Shown: positions 16,299-25,917 of the stretch, piece by piece
Numbering within the stretch: the stretch's first letter is position 1
Layout of the letters: every line of letters starts with the position of its first letter
Source: G965222535 sp965222535
GTDB lineage: Bacteria; Pseudomonadota; Gammaproteobacteria; HK1
Assembly: GCA_965222535.1 (NCBI GenBank)
Contig: OZ244957.1
Coordinates: 682,001 to 746,000, forward strand
DNA: 64,000 bases
Direction: 5' to 3'
Translations under genes and position numbers: made by a program
Notes under the pieces: generated by a model
What the model saw: the letters and a program-made list of their open reading frames with translations, nothing else
Databases searched by the model: none
What the model was told of the DNA's origin: nothing

Positions 16299-17498
16299 TT
16301 ATGTTCTCAAATCTTCACTCAACCGTACACTATGAAAACTCGACTTACCTAAATAGATTTTTACTTTTCCCATCACCCACTTAGATCCCCCATAAATGCC
16401 CCCGGGTATCGACATAAGCATCATAAAAAGACCACCTAAAATCTCAAATATTGGGCATAGAGAAGCAACCATCTTCAACATCTTACCCTTTACTGTCTGC
16501 GTTTTAAGTTGCTTGTGATCTACTACGCTACCAGGGGGCATGATCCAACTCTTACATCTCATTATGTAAGCCCCTGTTACCCGAGAGCACGCATCATAGC
16601 TATGGAAGGAAAACGCGCCTATATAACATCTGAAACTTGAGAATTTTAGAGACCCGCCGTATACATCACCGGTATGTGCCACGACGACTGATACTACCGG
16701 ACCCGCATGAACACGAGTATAAGAACCGGAAATAATGACGCCTTCTTGCCCTGTAAAGCGATTAATAGCCCCTGTCCAAACCCGATTGATAAGTACATTG
16801 TGTGCTTGCAAAAGGCGCGTATACGCATAGTAAGTGGCTTCTCCTTCGACGATCAACTTATCCATGCCGGGAACGCTCTCTGCGGAACTGCTGGTGCTTT
16901 CTCCTTCTGCCGCCGTCTCTGCGGGAGAGATGGTGCTCCTCACGGCAGAATCGGAACGCATCTTATAATCGCGAGCGACTTCAATATTAATGTCACCGTT
17001 CACCTGACTGGAATAAGTACCTCTGATAACGTTGACTTGATTATCTTCCTTTTCGTAAAGCCCCCCTTGTCCAACGATATTCAATTCATAACCTTCTCTC
17101 CAAGGCGTACCTTCTTTGTAATTCAGATCAATCGAGTTATCCTTATTAGCCTTATAATGAGATCCTACATTAACCAGCTCTAATATAGCATCCAACTCAT
17201 CTGTTTCGCCAAATACCTCCTCTTCCGGTGACGTATCCACTGCCTGCCCTACTGTGGTATCCTGCCCTGATGTTGCGTAGAGCGGTGTCCACGGCACTGC
17301 ATGATCTGATTCAAAAGTCTGCTCTGGATTGTCGGTTTCCCCGTCCAGTAGTGCCAGTTCCTTGAGATCTTCCTCTGATGCAGAGCCATTGTCTTTTTTA
17401 GTATTTAGAGCATCCCTATGTATCGCTCTCCGCTTTTGAAAGTCAGTTGTCGTCTCTGTTTCTGTAGCTGTCACTGTAGCTGTCACTGTAGCTGTCAT
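16299..17498 (-). CDS. Unknown type VI island protein with beta-repeat domain and glycine-rich hydrophobic tail
   Basis: A 399-residue protein of no family I recognise. The ATG has AAGGAGGA upstream. The first 12 residues are Thr/Ala/Val repeats coded by three 12-bp DNA units. Residues 20-130 are acidic. Residues 140-317 look like short beta strands (INIEVARDYKM, GVIISGSYTRVHAGP, CYIGAFSFHSY). Residues 254-317 align with 126-190 of the next upstream gene's product (GSY/GAY, GP, GG, R-YVG, HS, GAY/GAH). Residues 340-378 are hydrophobic with paired glycines (GG at 355, 366, 370), like a membrane hairpin. It sits between DUF2169 and PAAR-like genes, where effectors usually lie, so a membrane-acting cargo is a fair but untested guess. 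Confidence 0.7.
   Translation of the reverse strand: MTATVTATVTATETETTTDFQKRRAIHRDALNTKKDNGSASEEDLKELALLDGETDNPEQTFESDHAVPWTPLYATSGQDTTVGQAVDTSPEEEVFGETDELDAILELVNVGSHYKANKDNSIDLNYKEGTPWREGYELNIVGQGGLYEKEDNQVNVIRGTYSSQVNGDINIEVARDYKMRSDSAVRSTISPAETAAEGESTSSSAESVPGMDKLIVEGEATYYAYTRLLQAHNVLINRVWTGAINRFTGQEGVIISGSYTRVHAGPVVSVVVAHTGDVYGGSLKFSSFRCYIGAFSFHSYDACSRVTGAYIMRCKSWIMPPGSVVDHKQLKTQTVKGKMLKMVASLCPIFEILGGLFMMLMSIPGGIYGGSKWVMGKVKIYLGKSSFHSVRLSEDLRT
17462..17497 (-). repeat. Three perfect 12-bp repeats at the start of the 399-residue gene
   Basis: CTGTAGCTGTCA three times in a row. On the coding strand it reads as Thr-Ala-Thr-Val units, and the start codon overlaps the first unit. Confidence 0.92.
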
Positions 17499-17597
17499 GT
17501 CTATTCCTCCTTAGAATCAATTAATTATTATAGGTGGGAATCTGATTTTAAAACAAAGAATAATTTAACAAAATATTGCCGCCTGCAAGCAAAACCG

Positions 17598-18281
17598 CTA
17601 ATTGTGCATTAGTATGCCTGCGCCAGGCTGGATAGAGAACGCATACTGACTTTGAGCCTCGACATCACTAAATGCAGTGTTCATTGAACGTAGCCCATAA
17701 TCATCCATAAAACGACCTATGCAAGAAATATGCGCGCCGGATACATGAGAAAAACCGACATACACTCTTAGCGCTGCTGATGCGACCTCGACTCTCGCGA
17801 GATCTGTTTCAATCCACCCTCCCCATATCAAATGGTCCGTCCAACAACCCACATGCGTAAATGGACCCACTACAGTATTAATATAAGCTCCCGCCATAAT
17901 CAAATTAACATCAGCTTTGGCTATCATATAAACGCCTTGTTCTGCGTGTTCCTCTACTCTCCCAGCATAATTCATATTATAGGTTTCATTGCTATACGTA
18001 GCCTGTTCGTAATTCCCATGCACATGTCGGGTCCGGCTATTGCGGTTAAATGAATAATCAGACCTAGTACGAATTATTTTGTCAGCCGTTAGCTCAATGC
18101 TGTCATCACCATGTACTACGCGACTGAGGTTATTTGTCACACCTATTCGCAGATCCGCGTCTGAAATAACACCTTCGCTACGAAAGAGTTTCTCGTACCT
18201 CTCTTGTGCCTCTTTTTGCTCTTGCGTTTCTTGTGTCTCTTGCGTTTCTTGTGTCTCTTGCGTTTCTTGTGTCTCGCTCAT
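17598..18281 (-). CDS. Unknown type VI island protein with Glu-Thr-Gln repeats and beta-repeat domain
   Basis: A 227-residue protein of no family I recognise. AAGGAGAG upstream supports the ATG. Residues 2-21 are Glu-Thr-Gln repeats from 18-bp DNA units, followed by a charged stretch and a region of short strands (GVYMIAKADVNLIMAGAYIN, then LRVYVGFSHVSGAHISCIG). Residues 126-190 resemble the 399-residue neighbour, so the two are paralogues, but this one lacks the hydrophobic tail. A strand-rich body next to VgrG and PAAR-like genes suggests a spike extension or a cargo adaptor; alternatively it could protect against the neighbour. None of these is shown by the sequence. Confidence 0.7.
   Translation of the reverse strand: MSETQETQETQETQETQETQEQKEAQERYEKLFRSEGVISDADLRIGVTNNLSRVVHGDDSIELTADKIIRTRSDYSFNRNSRTRHVHGNYEQATYSNETYNMNYAGRVEEHAEQGVYMIAKADVNLIMAGAYINTVVGPFTHVGCWTDHLIWGGWIETDLARVEVASAALRVYVGFSHVSGAHISCIGRFMDDYGLRSMNTAFSDVEAQSQYAFSIQPGAGILMHN
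18221..18274 (-). repeat. Three perfect 18-bp repeats in the 227-residue gene
   Basis: CTTGCGTTTCTTGTGTCT three times, coding for the N-terminal Glu-Thr-Gln tract. In frame, so copy-number changes would lengthen or shorten the tract. Confidence 0.92.
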
Positions 18282-18340
18282 AGCTTCTCTCCTTTTTTAT
18301 GTATAGTATATACGATAACTCGCTGAAGGAATTAATGTCA

Positions 18341-20851
18341 CTACGAAGAATTAATTGTCCCACGAAAATCGGTGCCTATTGTTTTATCCGGTAGGAATTT
18401 CGCCCCACTAATATCGGCATCAGCAAACACTGCGCGTGAAAGTTCAGTATCTTTAAAATCAACTCCGCGCACAATTGAGCCAAAAAACCACGCATCGCTT
18501 GCTTTAGTATTCGACCAAACACTTGTAGGCAATAAACATTGCATAAACCTCACGCCTGTCAGTTCTGCATCCACAAAAACAGCTCCCCCCATATCACAGG
18601 CGCTGAACTGGCATCCAGGTGTGAAAGTAGAACCTTTGAATATCGCATTGCAAAAACCAGTCTCAGTAAAACGAGTGCGTATAAATTGAGATTCGCCGAA
18701 ATGAAAACATGCTGAAAAGCCACAAGTCGTTGCTTCTACATCTTCAAAAACACTCCCCGGCATACCTTTGGATGCTCCCCATACTTTGAACATTGAAAGT
18801 TGTTTAAATTCACAATTGGGTAGACTGGCACCCATAAACATTACATCTTGCCAATCGCTTTTATGTACTTTAAGGAGTCCTATGGTGCCGTCCAAGATCT
18901 GCACATCTTTCCAATGACCACCAGAGAATTCTAGCCTATACATAGCACTCTCTGACAGAATGACATCGTCAAAAACACAATTATTAAACTTGCAATCATG
19001 CCACATAGGGTCGCTTAAATTTAACCCATTAAATGTACAATTCTCAAATAGACTATTAGACAAGAGAACTTCCGATAAATTAGTCTCTCGAAATATACAG
19101 TCGTTAAATTGGCAATTCTCAAATTGCCCTTTAGCAAAAGTCGATCCAATAAATTCGCAATTCGAGAACTCGATCCTACGCCACTCTGATTCCTCTGCTA
19201 ATATGCCATCTAAACGACGACTGGATATGTTGCGTTCGTACGAACCATCATCTCTTGTCTCACCAATTACCTTTGCTGCTGATATGTCAATGTGACGTTC
19301 TAAGTTTTCTTCTGACAAATGCTCAAACACCTTATCGCCAAATTTAATCGCCTCCTCCTCAATCATGGCAGGCCAATAAAGAGGAGGATCATTGCTTATA
19401 ATCCTAGCTTTAGTGATACTCTCAAGAACATCTTTAGAATCCATCTTGCCTGATGCATGTTCATCAAGTTGCTGCGCGAGTGCGACCTCGCGTTCAGTTT
19501 TATAAGGCTTCAATAGACGTGTCTTAATCTCTGGGGAAAGCCTTGATCCGCGCACCACTGATTCACGCTGCTGCTCTGGAGTTGGCTCTTCAAATCCTGC
19601 GTCAAGGTGCCGGCGCTTGGAAAGCCCAATCACCTTGTCTGCGATATCACCCATGCCCGCTGTATCAAGCACTTTTGGAGATTCATCCCCATCCGCTCCA
19701 GCTATATCTCCAATTTTATCGGAAAGTGAACTAACTTCATCCGGCGCGGCGGATTCAAATGGGTTATCTTCTGGTATATCGTATTCGTTTCTTAACCAAT
19801 CCTCAGTGTCTTGTCGTCGTTGTTCAAATTCTGCATTCGCTTCACTACCCAGTGCCAGCGGTAGCACCACAGCAGCGGCAAGTTTAGCTGGCAATAATGG
19901 TCTGTCATCAAGCGCACGATCAGGAAATTCCCATCTTTCCATCACTATCCTTGCCCAATGCTCCGCGGCATCTTCTTTCATAGGCGCATCGGCATCCTCC
20001 AGTGCGGCAACAAGAATAACAACCGATTCGCCTAAAGTATCGTCCCCAAGAGGGATTGATGCGCGCCAAATAACAGAGCCCGCATCCTGTGATGGCAACA
20101 GCATGACACAGTGAATACGCGAACTCTCAAGAGCCCAATCTCTATTAACGCATCTGGAGGTGAAAACTATGCGGTAGCGCGGTAGGTGCAGGCTTTGGTC
20201 GTGTTCAGACAACCCCTTAATTTCCAATAACTCTCCTGGATGGAAACCATTCACTGACCAGAAGGCGCTATGCGTGTCGTATAACACCGATGGATCCGCA
20301 CTACTTGGCCAACCTACCCCCGATGCCACATCAGGGATCCCTATCCGGCGCATTCGCACTGGATGATCATACGGCGTCACACCCAACCATATCGGATCAT
20401 CTGGAGCATCATCACTGATAATTAATGGCTTACGCTTATCGTCAGGCCCCCCACGACCGTCTGGGTTATCCTCCTTATGCCATACCGCAGCCGATGGATC
20501 TGCAATAATAGGCGCATTGGGATTTTCTGGATCTGCGTAAAGAGTGAAATTCTTCACCAGCGAACCACATTGAATGGATGCTTTGCGATATTCCTCTACG
20601 ACCGGAGGCAGCTTGCCAACAACTACGACTTCAGCACCTGGCAAAGGCGACATAGAATCTGGCACTGCATTATCGCCACCATGTTCAGAGAGGATAGTGT
20701 ACCAATCCATTGTGCTAATCGGCTCTCCATCCGATAATCTGAATGGTAGGAACGCCGATACACAAAGAACCATACCTCTGCCAGGAACATCAACAGGGCG
20801 ATGAGTCAGGGCAATCGCTTGTGGAAAAACCAAACTTTTCCCAATAGGCAT
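18341..20851 (-). CDS. DUF2169 and pentapeptide-repeat fusion, type VI adaptor-like
   Basis: An 836-residue protein. The first about 350 residues fit DUF2169 (PLPGAEVVVVGKLPP, CGSLVKNFTLYAD, then WPSSADPSVLYDTHSAFWSV), a domain coded next to VgrG and DUF4150 PAAR-like genes and thought to act as adaptor or chaperone for loading spikes. Residues about 350-540 are charged and partly helical. Residues about 560-830 are pentapeptide repeats (IEFSNCEFIG, FENCQFNDCIFRETNLSEVLL, ELSRAVFADADISGAKF), which form a right-handed square beta helix. DUF2169-pentapeptide fusions are known from type VI clusters. The ribosome site is weak. A GATACGG motif lies about 130 bp upstream. Confidence 0.8.
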   Translation of the reverse strand: MPIGKSLVFPQAIALTHRPVDVPGRGMVLCVSAFLPFRLSDGEPISTMDWYTILSEHGGDNAVPDSMSPLPGAEVVVVGKLPPVVEEYRKASIQCGSLVKNFTLYADPENPNAPIIADPSAAVWHKEDNPDGRGGPDDKRKPLIISDDAPDDPIWLGVTPYDHPVRMRRIGIPDVASGVGWPSSADPSVLYDTHSAFWSVNGFHPGELLEIKGLSEHDQSLHLPRYRIVFTSRCVNRDWALESSRIHCVMLLPSQDAGSVIWRASIPLGDDTLGESVVILVAALEDADAPMKEDAAEHWARIVMERWEFPDRALDDRPLLPAKLAAAVVLPLALGSEANAEFEQRRQDTEDWLRNEYDIPEDNPFESAAPDEVSSLSDKIGDIAGADGDESPKVLDTAGMGDIADKVIGLSKRRHLDAGFEEPTPEQQRESVVRGSRLSPEIKTRLLKPYKTEREVALAQQLDEHASGKMDSKDVLESITKARIISNDPPLYWPAMIEEEAIKFGDKVFEHLSEENLERHIDISAAKVIGETRDDGSYERNISSRRLDGILAEESEWRRIEFSNCEFIGSTFAKGQFENCQFNDCIFRETNLSEVLLSNSLFENCTFNGLNLSDPMWHDCKFNNCVFDDVILSESAMYRLEFSGGHWKDVQILDGTIGLLKVHKSDWQDVMFMGASLPNCEFKQLSMFKVWGASKGMPGSVFEDVEATTCGFSACFHFGESQFIRTRFTETGFCNAIFKGSTFTPGCQFSACDMGGAVFVDAELTGVRFMQCLLPTSVWSNTKASDAWFFGSIVRGVDFKDTELSRAVFADADISGAKFLPDKTIGTDFRGTINSS

Positions 20852-21136
20852 ATTTTAGCTATCCGTTATTAAACTACTTTACCAACGCAAGAAAGTGTTC
20901 TATGAGTACAAAACACGGCGATACGATATCATAAGCATCTATAAAAATATATGGACAGATACGTATCATCTGAAGTCTGATACGGTACTATGAAATAAAC
21001 CTTATGCTTAACAGACCTAATCTGAAAAATCGATACTGCAGCAAATATCATAGCTGCTATCTTTGCTATTCAAATACAATCAGAGCATACCTGCTGAAAT
21101 TTTTATTGTTGCGGTGATCGTCATGCACCCCAATCT

Positions 21137-22837
21137 TTACAAGGTACTGTCATTTTCTGTTATTTGATTATAAGGACGGAATAAAATACCTTTCCATTCT
21201 GAAGAAGAGCTATCATGATGTATGACAAATCCTGCCGAAGCATCATGTGTATCTTTTGCAATAGCTTGGTTTTCTCGATAACAAAAACCTAATATTTCCG
21301 CAAACAACGGATTTATAATTGAAACCCGGCATAGATCCCCTTCTCGGTGTTGAGGAATAAAACCATGGCTTCCGCCTGCCATCGGTTCAACTAAAGCTAA
21401 TTTAAGCGTTGGTGGAGTTAGGTTATTTTTGTTAGAAGAAAACCTGACCGGGATGCGCCCTTCCTGATCACGAGTTACTACCTTTCCTACATCTCCTGTT
21501 CCACTGTACTCATTGACTCTTCCCGATACGATCACCGGCCCCCATAAAGGCGGAACTGGCGGACGCCAAGCAACATCTTTCTGTTCAAGAAGCACCCTGT
21601 TTCTATAACCACTCGAGCTAAACGTATGATGAGTATCGATCACTTGCCAATCACTGCCAGCCCCATCGAAAATATACTCACTCATGGCAATTTCTATTAC
21701 GTGGCCTGGATAAGGCCTTGGGTCAGTCATATGTCCACTAACAGTAACAGCGGCGGACATATCTCTTTCATAGCTGAAGAGATTCCTGTATCGAGCTTCA
21801 TCAACATTTATTTCCTCTCCATAAAATGACATCTCAACTGACCCCGATGGACCAATACGCCGGGTGCTGCCCAAGGACGGACTGTCCACTATTGCACCAC
21901 GTTGTTCTCTTATCGGGCGGAAGTTTAAACTTACTACCTCCATAAACATGCTATCTGATGTTACCTCTTTAGATGCTGTCAACTGAATAGGGACAGCAAC
22001 CTGAGGTGGCTCATCACTTAGCATCAAATTTATGAGTGGTTTGCTTTCATTGTCAACACTACCTCGTACTTCAATACGTACACCGAGCCTACCAAAAACA
22101 GCCCCTATCCATTCCTTTAAAGTTTCTCCAGCAGCTATAGCATATGGAATAGATCTTATAGCTGCACGTACATTTTCTGTAATCTCAATAGTTGGTAAAG
22201 AGCTAGCTGTAGCTGTATCTGTATCTGTATCTGTATCTGTATCTGTATCTGTAGCTGTAGCTGTAGCTGTAGCTGTAGCTGTAGCTGTAGCTGTATCTGT
22301 AGCTGTATCTGTAGCGCTTCCATCATCTCCAGCTACTGATGAAAGCAAGCTTCTAAGAATCGTCTTCAAGGTTTCACCCTTATATACTCCCCAAACTGGA
22401 CTATCCGAAAAATATCTTAGAGGATCAGAGATATTAATTTTGCAGATAGCACCTTTGGTTTCAATTCCGGTAGTTCGATCACTTGGTTCATCTCCAGAAT
22501 TCCATGGTAATGTTTCTATATGTGTGATCATCGACGGCCACGTACGGTCGGCGACTAGCGTTCCTCCAGTGTTGGATTCGAGACACAACGAAACTGCTTT
22601 ACCAGGCAACAAACCCTCTTCCAACACATATGTGAACACCTCTTCAGGAGTGACAGCGGTGCTGCGATCAGCTGAAGCAACAACAAGCGTCACGACACCC
22701 GTCCATCCATCACCTCGCTCTTCATCAATAGTGAATGATGTCAGCATTAACCCATTCTCTTCCGAAGGCACATTAGAAGAAGTACTGAACGGATACAATC
22801 TTGCTTGGTAGTTACGGCTATGCCCCTGTATATCCAT
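21137..22837 (-). CDS. vgrG: VgrG-like type VI spike protein (shorter copy)
   Basis: A 566-residue protein. The N-terminal part follows the gp27-like fold of VgrG (YQARLYPFSTS, ICKINISDPLRYFSDSPVWGVYKGETLKTILR, later IPYAIAAGETLKEWIGAVFGRLGV). Near the C-terminus is the gp5-like OB region (VVTRDQEGRIPVRFSS, LVEPMAGGSHGFIPQHREGDLCRVSI, EILGFCYRENQ). A tract of 18 Ala/Asp-Thr dipeptides splits the N-terminal region. Sequence and layout parallel the larger VgrG-like gene upstream, but its 265-residue OB insert is absent here. No C-terminal effector domain is attached. It would trimerise to form the puncturing spike on an Hcp tube. The ribosome site (GAGGT, 10 bases away) is modest. Confidence 0.82.
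   Translation of the reverse strand: MDIQGHSRNYQARLYPFSTSSNVPSEENGLMLTSFTIDEERGDGWTGVVTLVVASADRSTAVTPEEVFTYVLEEGLLPGKAVSLCLESNTGGTLVADRTWPSMITHIETLPWNSGDEPSDRTTGIETKGAICKINISDPLRYFSDSPVWGVYKGETLKTILRSLLSSVAGDDGSATDTATDTATATATATATATATDTDTDTDTDTDTATASSLPTIEITENVRAAIRSIPYAIAAGETLKEWIGAVFGRLGVRIEVRGSVDNESKPLINLMLSDEPPQVAVPIQLTASKEVTSDSMFMEVVSLNFRPIREQRGAIVDSPSLGSTRRIGPSGSVEMSFYGEEINVDEARYRNLFSYERDMSAAVTVSGHMTDPRPYPGHVIEIAMSEYIFDGAGSDWQVIDTHHTFSSSGYRNRVLLEQKDVAWRPPVPPLWGPVIVSGRVNEYSGTGDVGKVVTRDQEGRIPVRFSSNKNNLTPPTLKLALVEPMAGGSHGFIPQHREGDLCRVSIINPLFAEILGFCYRENQAIAKDTHDASAGFVIHHDSSSSEWKGILFRPYNQITENDSTL
22207..22314 (-). repeat. Hexanucleotide repeat tract in the shorter VgrG-like gene
   Basis: About 18 units of GTAGCT or GTATCT, coding on the minus strand for alternating Ala-Thr and Asp-Thr. 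The six-base unit keeps the frame, so slippage would change linker length only. Confidence 0.93.
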
Positions 22838-23472
22838 GATATAAATACCTCAAGATCATCCAAAGATTATTTGATGGCCAATATCATTTACTCAACTTCG
22901 CTGGATTAAGACATTAGCTAATAGTATCTGATTCTTATGCTACTTGTAAAATCCGATCCAAATAACTGCTTGAGAAATGACACAAGCAAAGCATTCTGAT
23001 CACTAGATTGCCAACGAAAGCACAATACAATGATCTTTAGAAAAAATTTCTGACACTCTCTTATTCTATACTTCTTCTGCTATATGAAAACAAAACTTAT
23101 TCTATCGATACGGAACAAATAGCTCAAAAGGAAATCCAATCAAGATAGGCTCAGAAGAAGAAACGGGAAAGCCACAAATAATATCATCTATGATGGTCTC
23201 GCAATAAGTCATCCGCGATTATCTTGGTATTCCAGTGCGGAAAATAATATCCACTAATATCAACACTTCACGAGTTCATTATCGGCGTTAATAAGGAGCA
23301 GAACAAGATCAATGGGGTATTTTACGAGATCACCTATTGATTTATAATACTTTTACAATAAACGAACTCTCAGATAGTTCTCCAGAAAATTGCTAAATAA
23401 ATTTATTCCAAATATTCAGGATAGGCACTTGATTTTATGGTTTTATACTATATTAAAATAACTTACGAGTAC
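22838..23472. other. AT-rich gap upstream of the shorter VgrG-like gene
   Basis: 635 bp with no gene. The part around 23186-23305 resembles 26068-26180 upstream of the longer VgrG-like gene (AATAAGTCAT followed by similarly spaced blocks), so the two 5' flanks seem to have been duplicated with the genes. A GATACGG motif lies at 23107-23113. Confidence 0.55.
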
Positions 23473-25917
23473 TTAATACCATTTTTTCTGGTCCTCTTGA
23501 TCTTCTCTATGAGTAAAATAACCACTGCCTCCCTCTCCTTCCCTTGCATAGTTCGCGCCAGCTCCTAAGCGGACTGTTCTTTCTCGCTTAGAAACCATGC
23601 GGTTGAATACTATGCCTGACCAATGGCTGGCGTCAGTTTGATGTTCAATCAATATACCGACTTCAGATTCAATCAAATATGGATTAATAGTTTGAGTAGC
23701 GCGATATTGGAAACCTACTATCTCTGCCCATAGCGGATTATGTACTGCAACTCGACAAATATTCCCTTGTCGATGAGATGTGATAAATCCATGCCCTTTC
23801 CCTGCCATAGGCTCAATTACTGTTAATGGAATTCTGGGTGGCCACCGCTGTGTCTCCAGTTTCGCATCTTCCATGGCAGCAACAGCAATTTCATCATTTG
23901 CAACACCAAAGTATGATTCGTAATCTTCATCAAAAAGAACACCATATTCTCTGGCTAGAATTTCTTCCAATGAAGTTTGCGCAGTAATTTTTTCTTCTTC
24001 GGTTGAATCTTCGTTATTTATCACGTTATTCAAATTTTGTTTTTCGGTTTCTAATGCTTCATTGGTTCTGGTCTCTACTTCCTGTGTTTCTCTTATTTCT
24101 TCCCATTTTGTGACTAGTGAATTTCGTTTATCTTCGTCTCCTAATGAGGCTTGAAGATCATCTGATACTAGTTGATCTCTGTCACTCAAGTAATTATCTT
24201 TATCCGCATCTTGTGCATCCAAAACTTTTGCCTCTTTATATCCTTTATACTGCAATACTTCATTTCTTTTTTTAATTTTCTCTTTAGAAGCTCTGTATTC
24301 AGTGAGCTCCACAGTAGAAAACCTCTCCTCCGGATTTCTACTTTTATAGATGCTTCCTTCGAGATCATTCTCTACAGCGTCTCTGGTTAATGTTTTATCT
24401 CTGTCTAAAGCATCTTCTATAGCATCTTCTACTGCTACATAACCCTCGTAGAAGGAACTAGTAAGGTCATAGTCTCCATTCTCATACTTTGACACTTTTT
24501 GCTCCCAAGTATCCTCGTTATCAATATAGTCTTGTTTTTGGTTTTCAGTGAAATCGCTTAAAGTCACCACACCATCTTCATTTGTATCCGATAGTATTCC
24601 TATTATCCTCTCCTCGTAAGAAACAGTCGGTGAGAACGGGAAACGAACAAAGACACGACCCAAAGTATCACGCTCAACGGGACTTCTATGCAAATGATCG
24701 CCACCATTGTCAAGAATACCACCCACAAATACGGGTGTTCGCCTTTTAGGTGGAGCTGGATGCCATGACGTATCACCACGAAGCAACTTCACTTCATTAT
24801 CATATAAGCCTGATATATAAAAATGATGCACATCAGAGACCTGCCATTTATAGTTAGAAAGCTCACTTTCCGATGTTATATTGATCAAGCTCCCAGGACG
24901 CAAACCGGGCTGCCGTGATATCGCCAATACCTGAAGCATCTCGGTATAAACACCTTCAAGGCTTGCAGAGACACGGCGAGCCGCTTCGTCGATAGTTATT
25001 TCAGGCCCCGTCAACGTTCGCCCAATGCTACCAAGTGGACCAAAACTGCGCGACTGGCCTATAGAATCTATATCTATATTACGTAGCTTAACCCCTGCAT
25101 GACCCACAATGGCGGCAACGAATAACCGCCCTGAATCATCAGCACTGCTATTCTCTGCTACTTTGGTTGATAATGTAGCCATTAAAAGCGGGGTGCTATC
25201 AGGATTCTTATCCGTCAATGTAAGAGTCACCGAATTATCTGTTTTATTATCTGTTGAGTTACTAACCAGCTCAGCCCGAAGCGCCAATTCATTTACGATA
25301 TCACCCAACCATTGCCCTAATGCTTGTCCAGTTGCTATAGCGTAGGGAATCTGGTTTAAGAATGGTGCCCCGTTATCGGTAAAATCTTCAACAACATAAA
25401 CCGTAGGGAGTCCTGTCAATACTGCATTTAATGTCGGTTTACCATCACCACCTGCAGCCATCGACAAGGCACCGCCAATCATATTACCTACTGAACAGGC
25501 CCGATAAGCTCCCCAGATGGGACGGTTGGACAAGTGGGTTACCGGGTCAATCAGATGGATATTGCACTTTCCAATCATGCTGGTATCCCCAGTCCCTGGT
25601 TTTATCGGATCGATCTGATCAACGACAGCCAGCCACTCGCGCGGAGGCCCGCTTGTTGGGATTAACTTAAGAAGAACTGTTGCCCCAGGATTAAAACCAC
25701 CGTCCGACACCTTGCCGAATATACCGCCAGTAGTTGGATAACCCTTATCAAACTCAAATCCAATTATGACATTAGCAGTCCAACCTATATTGTAACCTTC
25801 CCTCAACTCAAATTCCGACACCGTTTTCTCTGAATAACCGCTTGAGTTATCTTCTGAGGTTAATGGTTTTATAGTAGTTGTATATGTAACGGTAGATGTA
25901 TCGGTAGATTCAGACAT
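23473..25917 (-). CDS. vgrG: VgrG-like type VI spike protein with acidic EF-hand-bearing insert
   Basis: An 814-residue protein; AAGGTGA upstream supports the ATG. Residues 20-400 follow the gp27-like part (FELREGYNIGWTANVIIGFE, HLIDPVTHLSNRPIWGAYRACSV, IPYAIATGQALGQWLGDIVNEL). The OB fold starts at VERDTLGRVFVRFPFSP (415-430) and resumes at IPLTVIEPMAGKGHGF (696-711), VAVHNPLWAEIVGFQYRA. Between them, about residues 429-693, is an acidic, helix-prone insert absent from the neighbouring VgrG. It holds two EF-hand-type loops: DTNEDGVVTLSD (444-455) and DADKDNYLSDRD (570-581), both with acidic or Asn ligands at positions 1, 3, 5 and 12, plus Glu/Lys-rich coiled-coil-like stretches. Calcium binding is inferred. 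The short acidic C-terminal tail has no effector domain. Confidence 0.83.
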   Translation of the reverse strand: MSESTDTSTVTYTTTIKPLTSEDNSSGYSEKTVSEFELREGYNIGWTANVIIGFEFDKGYPTTGGIFGKVSDGGFNPGATVLLKLIPTSGPPREWLAVVDQIDPIKPGTGDTSMIGKCNIHLIDPVTHLSNRPIWGAYRACSVGNMIGGALSMAAGGDGKPTLNAVLTGLPTVYVVEDFTDNGAPFLNQIPYAIATGQALGQWLGDIVNELALRAELVSNSTDNKTDNSVTLTLTDKNPDSTPLLMATLSTKVAENSSADDSGRLFVAAIVGHAGVKLRNIDIDSIGQSRSFGPLGSIGRTLTGPEITIDEAARRVSASLEGVYTEMLQVLAISRQPGLRPGSLINITSESELSNYKWQVSDVHHFYISGLYDNEVKLLRGDTSWHPAPPKRRTPVFVGGILDNGGDHLHRSPVERDTLGRVFVRFPFSPTVSYEERIIGILSDTNEDGVVTLSDFTENQKQDYIDNEDTWEQKVSKYENGDYDLTSSFYEGYVAVEDAIEDALDRDKTLTRDAVENDLEGSIYKSRNPEERFSTVELTEYRASKEKIKKRNEVLQYKGYKEAKVLDAQDADKDNYLSDRDQLVSDDLQASLGDEDKRNSLVTKWEEIRETQEVETRTNEALETEKQNLNNVINNEDSTEEEKITAQTSLEEILAREYGVLFDEDYESYFGVANDEIAVAAMEDAKLETQRWPPRIPLTVIEPMAGKGHGFITSHRQGNICRVAVHNPLWAEIVGFQYRATQTINPYLIESEVGILIEHQTDASHWSGIVFNRMVSKRERTVRLGAGANYAREGEGGSGYFTHREDQEDQKKWY

